Origin: Alphaproteobacteria bacterium
GTDB lineage: Bacteria; Pseudomonadota; Alphaproteobacteria; UBA8366
Length of the DNA stretch: 64,000 bases
Reading direction: 5' to 3'
Assembly (NCBI GenBank): GCA_028281325.1
Contig: JANQKC010000026.1
Location: 1 to 64,000 of the forward strand
In this document: one piece after another, positions 52,982-62,132 of the stretch
How positions within the stretch are numbered: the stretch's first letter is position 1
How the letters are laid out: every line of letters begins with the position of its first letter
Notes under the pieces: generated by a model
The model's input: only the letters and a program-made list of their open reading frames with translations
Database searches by the model: none
What the model was told of the DNA's origin: nothing
Program-made: the position numbers and the translations under genes

Positions 52982-55959
52982 ATGGCATGCAGGGCAGCGG
53001 CAGCGGCCGCCTGTCGTTGATGATCGACCTAGAACGCTGCATCGGCTGCAAAAGCTGCGAAGTCGCGTGCAAGCAGGAACACGGGCTCGGCCCGGGCGAG
53101 TACCGCAACAAGGTGGTCTGGCTCGGCAACGAGACCGCACCGGCGCTCGACTTCCTGACCGTCACCTGCCAGCACTGCGACCGCCCAGCCTGCCTGCGCG
53201 CCTGCCCGGTCAATCCGAAGGCGATCGAGAAAGACCCCGTCACCGGCGTGGTCAAAGTCAACGAGGACCGCTGCACCGGCTGCGGCGAGTGCGTCATCGC
53301 CTGCCCCTACGGCGCGATGGGCTATGACGCCGCGGGCCATCACGCGGTGAAATGCGACCTGTGTTCCGACCGCCGCGCGAACGGCCAAGGCCCCGCCTGC
53401 GCCAGCGTGTGCCCCGGCCACGCGATCAGCTTCGGCGAACGCCAGGACCTGGTGGCCATGGCGTTGGAAGAAGACCGCACGATCCGCGACAACGATCACT
53501 TCCTGATGGGCCCGGGCACGGTCTATCTGGACCGTATCCCGCGCCCCGAGTCCGACGCCTTCGGCGCCTTGGCGCACGATCAGGACCCGATCGCGGACCG
53601 CACGCCGCCCGCCTTCATGGACTCCGCCGCGGCCAAGGAGTCGGTGGCGGACGTCGGCGCGGAGTATCCCTACGGCCAGCCGCGCGCGGACCGCACCGCC
53701 GACCGGATGGAACCCGGCGGCTGCAACCTCTGCTTCAACTGCTGCAGCACCCAGTTCCATTTCAAGGGCGACCGGTTGGTGCGGATCACCGGCAACGACA
53801 CCGACCCGGTCTTGAAAGGCAAGGTCTGCCCGAAGTCGCAATTGACGCTGCAGCTCTACCACAACGACAAGCGCCTGACGCAACCGCTCAAGCGGGTCGG
53901 CGCGCGCGGCGAGAACAAGTTCGAGCCGATCGGCTGGGACCAGGCGCTCGACGAGATCGCGGAAAAAATGAAATCGGTGCGCGACGAGTTTGGCCCCGAG
54001 GCGCTGGCCCTCTACGTCGGCACGCGGACCGGCATCCTGACCAAGAACGGCTATTCGCGGCTGTTCGCCCAGATGTGGGGCACGCATAACTTCGAAGGCA
54101 CCGACCCCTTCTGCGCCGCCGGGAAGAACCTGTCCTACATGATGACCCAGGGCACCATCGGCAGCGGCAACAGCTATACGCCGGAAGACATCGGCAGCGC
54201 CGAACTCTACGTCTATGTCGGCGACAACCAGGGTGAGACGCGGCCGGTCTATTTCGGCATGGTCAACGACTGGCGCATCCGCAACAAGGCGAAGATGGTC
54301 GTCGTGGACCCGCGCCTGACGGTGACGGCGAGCAAGGCCGACCGCTGGCTGCCGATCCGGCCCGGCACGGACATGGCGCTCGGCCTCGCCCTGTCGCACC
54401 ACATTCTGACCAACGACCTGCACGACCGCGCGTTCTGCGACGACTGGGTGTTGGGGTGGGAGAACTGGCGCGACCAGATCATCGAGAAGGGCTATACGGC
54501 AGACTGGGCCGCGCCGATCACCGGCATCCCGGCGGACGACATCCGCCGGCTCGCGGAGGAGATCGCGGGCGCCGACGGCTGCGTGATGTTCGCCAGCCGC
54601 GGCGTCAACCAGCACACCAACTCGGTGCAGTCCAACCGGACGCTGATGTATGTGATGGCGATTACCGGCAATTGGGGCCGCCAAGGCGGCGCGTTCTTCA
54701 ACATGTCCGCCGGCCCGCCCGTGGCGGCAAACGCACCGGCCGACCGCCGCCCGGCCATCGAGAAACCGATGATCCGGAAAAGCCCGGTGGGCTGGACCGA
54801 GGCCATGCGCCAGGGCAAACCATATCCTTTGAAGGCGATGATCGCCTGCAACAACCCGCTCGGCCAATGGCCCAACCAGGACGAGTCGCGCGACGCCCTG
54901 TTGGCGCTCGACCTGTTGGTGCATATCGAACTCTTCCCGAACGAAACCACCGCCTTCGCCGACTACGTGCTGCCCGCTGCGGCCGGGATCGAAAAGGGCG
55001 AAATCGGCCGGTCGAACGACGATCGCCGCGTCGTCTGGATCGACCGCATGATCGATCCGCCGGGCGAGGCCAAGCCCGACGGCTGGATCTGGATCGAACT
55101 GGGCAAGCGGTTCGGCTTCGACGACGTGTTGCAGGAGAAGTACAAGGACTCCGCCGTCTTCTGGGACGAGATGTGCATCGACAATGACCATCTGCGCGGC
55201 GTCACGCAGAAGCGGCTGCATTCGACACCCTATCGCTGGGTACGGTTCCCCGTCGCGACTGAGGACGCACCGGAACAGGATACCCTATATCTCGAAGGGA
55301 CCACCGCCGTCGGCAAACCGGAAGGGACGCGCTTCCCCACACCCAGCGGCAAGCTCGAATTCTGGACGCCGGACCTGGAGGAGAAATTCACGACGCTCGG
55401 CCTATCCGCCGTGCCGGAATTCTATAGCGAGCGCGAGCAGTTGATGGACCTGCCCTATTTCCAACGGACCGAGGGCGACGATACGGCGAGCGTTCTGTCG
55501 CCCTTCTATAAGGTGCCGACCCATGCCAACAAGGGCGAGATCGTGGCGCCGGGGAACCAGTCGCCGGGTATCGAATTACGGGCGCAGGGCTTCGACACCG
55601 AACTGGTCACGGGCCGGCCGCCAGCGCCGCATTTCCATAGCTGGACGCATTACTTCTGGCAGGCGCAGGAGATGTGGCCCGATCTCTACGTGCAGATCCA
55701 CCCGGACCGGGCGAAGGAGCACGGCATCGAGGACGGCGCGCGGGTCCGCATCGAAACGTCGCACGGGGAGATCGAGGCGGTCGCCTGGCTGCATGCGGGG
55801 ATCCGGCCGACCGCGGTCTTCATCCCCATCGGTTGGGGCGAACGGCAGCCGTTCCATCCATGGCGGTCGGTCAACTTCCTGACCGACAAGACCCAACGCG
55901 ATCCGATCTCGGATCAGACCAACCTGAAGACGTTGTTATGCCGGATTTCGCCCGCGTAA
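52957..55959 (+). CDS. Fusion of a DmsB-like 4x[4Fe-4S] ferredoxin and a molybdopterin oxidoreductase catalytic subunit
   Basis: N-terminal CIGCKSCEVACKQEHG, CQHCDRPACLRACP, CTGCGECVIACPYGA; then CNLCFNCC...GKVCPKSQL and molybdopterin-binding domains in a single frame; start is the first plausible ATG. Confidence 0.88.
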   Translation: MVAYNAMVDGMQGSGSGRLSLMIDLERCIGCKSCEVACKQEHGLGPGEYRNKVVWLGNETAPALDFLTVTCQHCDRPACLRACPVNPKAIEKDPVTGVVKVNEDRCTGCGECVIACPYGAMGYDAAGHHAVKCDLCSDRRANGQGPACASVCPGHAISFGERQDLVAMALEEDRTIRDNDHFLMGPGTVYLDRIPRPESDAFGALAHDQDPIADRTPPAFMDSAAAKESVADVGAEYPYGQPRADRTADRMEPGGCNLCFNCCSTQFHFKGDRLVRITGNDTDPVLKGKVCPKSQLTLQLYHNDKRLTQPLKRVGARGENKFEPIGWDQALDEIAEKMKSVRDEFGPEALALYVGTRTGILTKNGYSRLFAQMWGTHNFEGTDPFCAAGKNLSYMMTQGTIGSGNSYTPEDIGSAELYVYVGDNQGETRPVYFGMVNDWRIRNKAKMVVVDPRLTVTASKADRWLPIRPGTDMALGLALSHHILTNDLHDRAFCDDWVLGWENWRDQIIEKGYTADWAAPITGIPADDIRRLAEEIAGADGCVMFASRGVNQHTNSVQSNRTLMYVMAITGNWGRQGGAFFNMSAGPPVAANAPADRRPAIEKPMIRKSPVGWTEAMRQGKPYPLKAMIACNNPLGQWPNQDESRDALLALDLLVHIELFPNETTAFADYVLPAAAGIEKGEIGRSNDDRRVVWIDRMIDPPGEAKPDGWIWIELGKRFGFDDVLQEKYKDSAVFWDEMCIDNDHLRGVTQKRLHSTPYRWVRFPVATEDAPEQDTLYLEGTTAVGKPEGTRFPTPSGKLEFWTPDLEEKFTTLGLSAVPEFYSEREQLMDLPYFQRTEGDDTASVLSPFYKVPTHANKGEIVAPGNQSPGIELRAQGFDTELVTGRPPAPHFHSWTHYFWQAQEMWPDLYVQIHPDRAKEHGIEDGARVRIETSHGEIEAVAWLHAGIRPTAVFIPIGWGERQPFHPWRSVNFLTDKTQRDPISDQTNLKTLLCRISPA

Positions 55960-55975
55960 CGCGGACATGATCTCG

Positions 55976-58900
55976 TCAGGCCGGCGCGGCCGGTTGAGCG
56001 GCGGCGGCGTTGACGGATGCGACCGGCCGCATGCGGGTCAGGATCAGGAAGGCCTGAGGCACGAAGAAGAAAGACACCACCGTCGACAACAAGACGCCGC
56101 CGGCAATCGTCGTCGCGAAGGGTGGCCACATGCCGCCGTCCGACAGGATGAGCGGGAAGAAGCCGCCGAAGGTCGTGATCGTCGTCGATGTGATATGCCG
56201 GCTGGTCTCCAGCACACCTTGCTTGATTGCCTCGACATCACCAGCGACCGCCCGCGGGTCCCGTTTGAGCCCGGTGAGGATAATGATCGCCGCGTTGATC
56301 GCCACGCCGACCAATCCCAATAGCGCAATGATCGGCTGGAAGCCGAACGGAAAGCCGCCGAGGGTCAGACACAGCAGCCCAAGCCCCATCGACAGGAAGG
56401 CAACGAAGAAAACCACGCCGCTGAGACGGAAGGAATTGAAGGTCAGCACGACCGTGGCGATCATCAACAGGACGATCAGCGTCACCGAACTCAACAGATT
56501 GCCGATCGCGTCGGACCGCGCCTCGGCATCGCCGCCGAACTCATAGCGGTACCCCGGCGGCAGCGTGTAGCCGGCGGCTTCCCACAGGGATTCGAATTTC
56601 GCGATCGCGGTGGACGGAAGTTGCCCGGCCTGAACATAGCCCGATACGATGTTCACCCGGCGTCCTTGGTATCGCTCCAGCGTGCTGGCTTCCGGCTCCA
56701 GCACGATATCGCCCAATGCACGGATTGGCGTCGCTTGAAAATCCACCGATCCGCCCGGCGCCTCCCGCGACAGGATATTCAGCGAGGCCAGTTCGTCGAA
56801 GCGCGCGCGCTGTTCGTCGTCCAAGCGCACCCGGATCGGCAGTTCCTCGGTTCCCTCGACAATCGTGCCGCCGATGGTGCCTTCGAGCTGACTGTCCAGG
56901 TCCCGGGCAATATCGACCAGCGACAAACCCGCCTGCCGCGCCTGATCCTCGTCGGCGTTGAGCCACAATTTGGGTTCACCCCCCGGTATACCGGCAAAGG
57001 TGTGGGTGACCTCGGGCACTTGCGCGAGCAAGGCCCGCGCCTTCTCGCCGATCCCCTGAAGCACGCGCAGGTCCTTGCCGTAGATGCGCAGTTCGATCGG
57101 CGCATGTGTCGGCGGCCCTTGCAGCAGTTGCCGGACGACGATCTGCGAGTCGGGAAAAGCGGCGCTCAACTGCCGCTGCACCGCATTGATCTGTTCCTTC
57201 AAACCGCGCAGCCGCGTGGCCGTGACCATGGCTTCGGCATAGTTGGAGACGCCGTCCTGGTTCATCTGCATGTTGTAGTAAAAACTCGGCGCGCTATTGC
57301 CGAGAAACCATGACACGGACTCCACGTCCTCGCGACCCTGGATCAGATCGGTCGCTTTCCTGACGTCCTGGAGCGTGCGCTCGATCGAACTTTGAGGCGG
57401 CAGGCGCATTTCGACATGAAACTGCTTTCGATCCGCCTCCGGGAAGAACTGCGTCGGCAGGGTGGTTGCGCCGACGATACCGAGCAATGGCAGAACCATC
57501 GCCGCCATCATCGAAACAATTGGCGCCTTGAGGCTCCACCCCAACACGGCGTCGAACGCGCCGGCAAGGCGCGGGAGAGTCAGCCCGGCCGCCCAGAAAG
57601 AATTGCGTCCCTCCGCCGCCGTCTTGAGGCCGCCCGGCAGGAAAACGCCGTTGAGCGCCGCGACCACGGTGATCGCCAACAGGAAGGACGCGGTGAGCGC
57701 CGTGATGACCGCCGCCGCGATCGGCCCGACGAACTCACCGGCGCCGCCCGGCATCAAGGTGATCGGCGCGAAGGCGAGGACCGTCGTCACTGTGGAACTC
57801 AACAACGGCAACCAAAGCCGGCTGACCGACACGCCGACTGCATCTCGTGGGCTGAGTCCATCGACCAGGCGGCGGCGGATTGCATCGGTCATCACGATGG
57901 CGGCGTCGACCAGCAGACCGAGCGCGACCATCAACCCGATGACGGACATCTGATGGATGGGGATTCCCATCACATTCAGCACGATCAACGACGTGAGGGC
58001 AGTCAGCGGGATCGCAGCCGTGACGATCAGCGCCGAGCGCCACCCGAGCGTGATGAACAGCACCACGACAACGAGGGCCGCGCCGATCATGAGGTTTTTC
58101 ACCAATGTACCGAACCGGGCCGACGCGTATTCGTTTTGGTCGAAGACGACCTCCAACGCCACGCCGCCCGACAGGTCCTGTTCGAAGGTCTTCAACGCAC
58201 CGCGCGCCGCGGCGGCCCAACTGCTGACCCGAAGGTCCGATTCCATCCGCGCCGCCACGATCACCGCCGGCTTGCCGCCGACCAGCACCAAGTCGTCGGG
58301 CGGCGACGCAAGCCGCCGATCCACGCGCGCGATATCGCCGACCCGCACAATACCGCCATCGGCGTTGCGCCGCACCGGCACCTCGCGCAGCCGGGCCAGC
58401 GTGTTCAGTTCGCCGCGGACTTCCAGCACATATTCGTTGATACCGCCCCGGAACTGCCCGGCCGAAACCTTCGAATCCGCCGCGGCGATGGCGCGCGCGA
58501 TGGACTGCTTGTCGAGCGTCAGGGATTCCGCGATGGCCGAGTCGACGGAGACCACCACTTCCTCGGCGGGCGCACCGTGGATCGTGACCAGTTCCGTCCC
58601 GGGCACGTCACGCAACGTATCCTGCAGATCCTCGGCAATCCGCTTCAGGATCAAGACGTTGGGGGCGCTGTCCGCATCCCAGACTAGCGCCGCCATCATG
58701 GTATAGGCGTAGCCCCGGTCGTCGTCGAAGACGGGCGACGGCACCCCGCCGGGGAAATTCGACTCGGCATCGCTCAAGGCGTCGCGAATACGGGAGAACG
58801 GACCGTCCGTTTCGTAGACATCGTCATCCAATTCGACGGTCACGACCGAGATACCGGTGCGCGAAAAGGACCGGATCTTCTTGATCTCCGACAGCTCGCG

Positions 58901-59107
58901 CAATTCATCCTCGATCTTTTCGGTGACCAGGTTTTCGACACGGTCCGCGCTGGCGCCGGGAAACGGCGTGATAATGGTGGCGAAGCGGTTGGTGATCTTG
59001 GGGTCTTCTTCCTGCGCCATGGTGAAGAACGCCGCGAGGCCGCCCGCCACGATAATGAAGACCGTGAGGACAAGCAGCCGCCTGTAATCGAAGAAGAGCG
59101 TTTTCAT
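55976..59107 (-). CDS. Efflux RND transporter permease
   Basis: FPGASADRVENLVTEKIEDEL, VVVVLFITLGWRSALIV, GLLVDAAIVMTDAIRRRL. Confidence 0.95.
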   Translation of the reverse strand: MKTLFFDYRRLLVLTVFIIVAGGLAAFFTMAQEEDPKITNRFATIITPFPGASADRVENLVTEKIEDELRELSEIKKIRSFSRTGISVVTVELDDDVYETDGPFSRIRDALSDAESNFPGGVPSPVFDDDRGYAYTMMAALVWDADSAPNVLILKRIAEDLQDTLRDVPGTELVTIHGAPAEEVVVSVDSAIAESLTLDKQSIARAIAAADSKVSAGQFRGGINEYVLEVRGELNTLARLREVPVRRNADGGIVRVGDIARVDRRLASPPDDLVLVGGKPAVIVAARMESDLRVSSWAAAARGALKTFEQDLSGGVALEVVFDQNEYASARFGTLVKNLMIGAALVVVVLFITLGWRSALIVTAAIPLTALTSLIVLNVMGIPIHQMSVIGLMVALGLLVDAAIVMTDAIRRRLVDGLSPRDAVGVSVSRLWLPLLSSTVTTVLAFAPITLMPGGAGEFVGPIAAAVITALTASFLLAITVVAALNGVFLPGGLKTAAEGRNSFWAAGLTLPRLAGAFDAVLGWSLKAPIVSMMAAMVLPLLGIVGATTLPTQFFPEADRKQFHVEMRLPPQSSIERTLQDVRKATDLIQGREDVESVSWFLGNSAPSFYYNMQMNQDGVSNYAEAMVTATRLRGLKEQINAVQRQLSAAFPDSQIVVRQLLQGPPTHAPIELRIYGKDLRVLQGIGEKARALLAQVPEVTHTFAGIPGGEPKLWLNADEDQARQAGLSLVDIARDLDSQLEGTIGGTIVEGTEELPIRVRLDDEQRARFDELASLNILSREAPGGSVDFQATPIRALGDIVLEPEASTLERYQGRRVNIVSGYVQAGQLPSTAIAKFESLWEAAGYTLPPGYRYEFGGDAEARSDAIGNLLSSVTLIVLLMIATVVLTFNSFRLSGVVFFVAFLSMGLGLLCLTLGGFPFGFQPIIALLGLVGVAINAAIIILTGLKRDPRAVAGDVEAIKQGVLETSRHITSTTITTFGGFFPLILSDGGMWPPFATTIAGGVLLSTVVSFFFVPQAFLILTRMRPVASVNAAAAQPAAPA

Positions 59108-60279
59108 CGGCCCGTGCCCTGGGTCACCGCTTGTTCGGGGGCATTCCGGAATCGGACCACCTGCCCCGGAACGAACCGAAACGGGCTTGAGAGCACGACG
59201 CGGTCGCCCGCCTGCAACGTGCCCCGCACGTAGACGCGGTTCTCTTCGATATGGACAATCTCGACGTCCTTTCGCTGGATACGGCCCAATCCGGCTTCGC
59301 GATCCTGCGGATCGGGCAACACCACATAGACGGACCAAAGACCGCGCAGGCTCTCGTTGATCGCCGTCGCGGGGACCCAGATTCCCGTTTCGCGAATCTT
59401 CTCGTCGAGGGACAAGCGCACCAGATCGCGCGGCACGAAACCGGGATCCCGGTCGATCCGCAATATCACCGTCACCGTCCGCGTCTGCGCGTTCACATCG
59501 GAGATGATCCGGGTCACCAGACCGTCAGCCGACAAGGCGCCGGCGGTCACGGTATAGCGTTCGCCAACGTCGACCCGGTCGCGCAGCGCGATCGGCACGC
59601 CGATGCGCGCCTCCAGAACGCCGAGTTCGTTCAACCGGAACGCGGCCTGGCCGGCATCAACGACCGATCCTTCATCGAAGAACCGCCGGACGATCTGCCC
59701 GGCGAAGGGCGCCGTGAGAACCGAATCCTTGAGATCCGTGTCGACGGCCCGCAACGCCGCGTCGATCTGCACGAGTTTCGCGCGCAGGCCGTCCCGTTCG
59801 GCGCGGATATCGTCCAAGGACTGCTGGGTCGAGAACCCCTTGGCCGCAAGCTTGGCCGTCCGGCTCATCGTGGAGTCCGCACGCACAAGCTGCGATTCCG
59901 TTTCTCGCCGCTGCCCGAGCAGCTCGGCACGTCGATTGGTCAATTGCTCCGTATCCAGACGGGCGAGCGCCTGTCCGGCCTGCACGCTATCGCCTTCATC
60001 GACGCTCAGCGCGACGATCTTTCCGCCAAGTTCGAACCCCACGTCGGACGTGCGTTGCGGTACGATCCGCCCGGCGAACTTGCGCTGCGCGACGAAGGTA
60101 TCCTGCTCGCGCGCCGTCATTACCGCGACGGGCAATGGATCGGCCGCCTTGGCGCCCTCCCCGGATCGTAGCGAGAACAGTCCGGCGGCCCCGATCACCG
60201 CGGCGGTCAGCACGACGCCGACAGCGGCAATGCGGATCATGGGCCCGGATGGTTTCCGTTTGGACGGAGACGCTGTCAT
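59104..60279 (-). CDS. Efflux RND transporter periplasmic adaptor subunit
   Basis: GRIVPQRTSDVGFELGGKIVALSVDEGDSVQAGQALARLD; ATGA overlaps on both sides. Confidence 0.95.
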   Translation of the reverse strand: MTASPSKRKPSGPMIRIAAVGVVLTAAVIGAAGLFSLRSGEGAKAADPLPVAVMTAREQDTFVAQRKFAGRIVPQRTSDVGFELGGKIVALSVDEGDSVQAGQALARLDTEQLTNRRAELLGQRRETESQLVRADSTMSRTAKLAAKGFSTQQSLDDIRAERDGLRAKLVQIDAALRAVDTDLKDSVLTAPFAGQIVRRFFDEGSVVDAGQAAFRLNELGVLEARIGVPIALRDRVDVGERYTVTAGALSADGLVTRIISDVNAQTRTVTVILRIDRDPGFVPRDLVRLSLDEKIRETGIWVPATAINESLRGLWSVYVVLPDPQDREAGLGRIQRKDVEIVHIEENRVYVRGTLQAGDRVVLSSPFRFVPGQVVRFRNAPEQAVTQGTGR

Positions 60280-60968
60280 CGTTCATGCTCCACTGCTTGC
60301 CCAACGCTGAATTTCGTACGCGGCGCGCTGACGCGCGGATCATTGAATCCGCCCAACATCGAATAGCTGCCGATTCGAACGGCCTGCATGATCGTTTTCG
60401 CGTCACGGACGAAGGGCTCGGCGCGACCGTCCACGGCCAACGTGGTCAGGCCGTGAACGAAGGCCCAAGCGGAGATCGCCAATTCTTCGATGCGCGACTC
60501 CGGCAACAGGCCGGCGGCGGCGCACCGTTTGAGAACGGTCCGCAATTCGTCGAAGGCGGCCTGTCCCGCCGCTTTCATCGATGCCCAATCGCCATCGGCG
60601 AACAGCGGGCCGAACATCAAGCGGAAATGCGCGGGCCGGTCGCAGCCGAACTTTACATACGCCATGCCGATAGCGAGGAACTGCTCCTCCGGGTCATCGG
60701 GATAAGCGGCGGCGGCCTCCGCCGTTGCGGACCGAAGCGCCTCGAATGCGCGCTCCGCGACCGCGGCCAGCAATGCGGTTTTGTCGGGGAAATGACTATA
60801 GGCGGCGTTATGACTGACACCGACCCGGCGCGCGATATCGCGCATGCTGCAATCCCAATTGCCGCGTTCGCTGATCATCTCCGAGACCGCGTCGACGAGC
60901 GCGTGCTCCAGATTTCCATGGTGGTAGGTCTTCGATCGTCTCGTCGACTTACGGGTCGGCATCGCCAT
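60276..60968 (-). CDS. TetR/AcrR family transcriptional regulator
   Basis: HHGNLEHALVDAVSEMISERG...SMRDIARRVGVSHNAAYSHFPDKTALLAAVAERAFEAL. Confidence 0.93.
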   Translation of the reverse strand: MAMPTRKSTRRSKTYHHGNLEHALVDAVSEMISERGNWDCSMRDIARRVGVSHNAAYSHFPDKTALLAAVAERAFEALRSATAEAAAAYPDDPEEQFLAIGMAYVKFGCDRPAHFRLMFGPLFADGDWASMKAAGQAAFDELRTVLKRCAAAGLLPESRIEELAISAWAFVHGLTTLAVDGRAEPFVRDAKTIMQAVRIGSYSMLGGFNDPRVSAPRTKFSVGQAVEHER

Positions 60969-60973
60969 TCTCC

Positions 60974-61020
60974 AATCTTGACAGCATCAAGATAGCGCGA
61001 ATATTGACGCTGTCAAGATT
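60974..61020. promoter_or_regulatory. TetR operator region (paired inverted pseudo-palindromes)
   Basis: AATCTTGACAGC ... N23 ... GCTGTCAAGATT perfect 12-bp inverted repeat directly upstream of tetR. Confidence 0.7.
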
Positions 61021-61175
61021 GATTTCGATCCTCCAAGACGTATCGCGTATCGACCCGGCTACGCCCCATACGGTAAGCGACGGCCTTGGCGGCCAGACCC
61101 AAATACGGCTGAAACAAGCGTCATGCGCCCTCCGATGAAGACGCAAAGTGGCCCCGATGGTTTAAAAAATGTAAT

Positions 61176-62132
61176 GTGAACCTCATGAGCCGACGCCTGC
61201 CACCCCTGAATGCCGTACGCGCGTTCGAAGCGGCCGCGCGGCATATGAGCATTTCGAAAGCCGCCGACGAGTTGCACGTCACGCCCGCCGCGATCAGCCG
61301 CCAGGTCAAACTTCTCGAAGATCATCTCGGCATACAGTTGTTCAGGCGGCTCAACCGGGCGCTGCTGTTGACGCATGCGGGACAGGCCTGCCTGCCGGGT
61401 TTGCGCGACGGCCTCGATCAGATTTCCAACGCGGTCGACCGGCTGCGCGACGTCGACGCGCAAATCGGCCTGACCGTCAGCAGTTCGGCGTCGCTCGCCG
61501 CGAAATGGCTGGTGCCGCGCCTGCACCGCTTCCAGGACCGGCATCCGGATATCGACGTCCGCGTCGCCGCGTCGCATAAGCTGGCGGATTTCTCGCGCGA
61601 CGAGATCGACATCGCCATCCGCTTCGGCGCGGGGAATCATCCCGGCCTGCGCGCCGAACGCCTGATGGGCGAGGAGGTTTTCCCGGTCTGCAGTCCGATC
61701 ATCATCACCGACGAGACGCCGCTGCGAACGCCCGCTGATCTGGCGCACCACACCCTGCTGCACGACGAAGGGTATCTGCACTATGCGGATGAAGGGAACA
61801 AACTGCACGAGACCTTCCCGACATGGTCGAGTTGGCTCGCGGAGGCCGGCGTCGACGATATCGACACGGCGCGCGGCCCCCGGTTCAGCCTGTCGAGCAC
61901 GGCGATCCAAGCGGCGGTCGAAGGGCTGGGCGTCACGCTCGGCCGCAGCGTGCTGGTCGAGTCCGACCTGTCGACGGGCTTGCTGGTGAAACCCTTCGAC
62001 GTCGCCGCCCGCTCGACATTCGCCTATTTCATCGTGTCGCCGGACAAGGCGATGGAACGCGACAACGTGGTCGCCTTCCGCGACTGGCTGTTCGACGAAG
62101 CGGCCGATCGCGCAATCGCGACTGTTAGGTAG
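61176..62132 (+). CDS. LysR family transcriptional regulator (GcvA-like)
   Basis: LPPLNAVRAFEAAARHMSISKAADELHVTPAAISRQVKLLED. Confidence 0.93.
   Translation: MNLMSRRLPPLNAVRAFEAAARHMSISKAADELHVTPAAISRQVKLLEDHLGIQLFRRLNRALLLTHAGQACLPGLRDGLDQISNAVDRLRDVDAQIGLTVSSSASLAAKWLVPRLHRFQDRHPDIDVRVAASHKLADFSRDEIDIAIRFGAGNHPGLRAERLMGEEVFPVCSPIIITDETPLRTPADLAHHTLLHDEGYLHYADEGNKLHETFPTWSSWLAEAGVDDIDTARGPRFSLSSTAIQAAVEGLGVTLGRSVLVESDLSTGLLVKPFDVAARSTFAYFIVSPDKAMERDNVVAFRDWLFDEAADRAIATVR

Noticed and set aside
53960-54130. Selenocysteine in the molybdopterin oxidoreductase
   Set aside because: The likely Mo-ligand position is Cys (DPFCAAGK) and the frame contains no TGA
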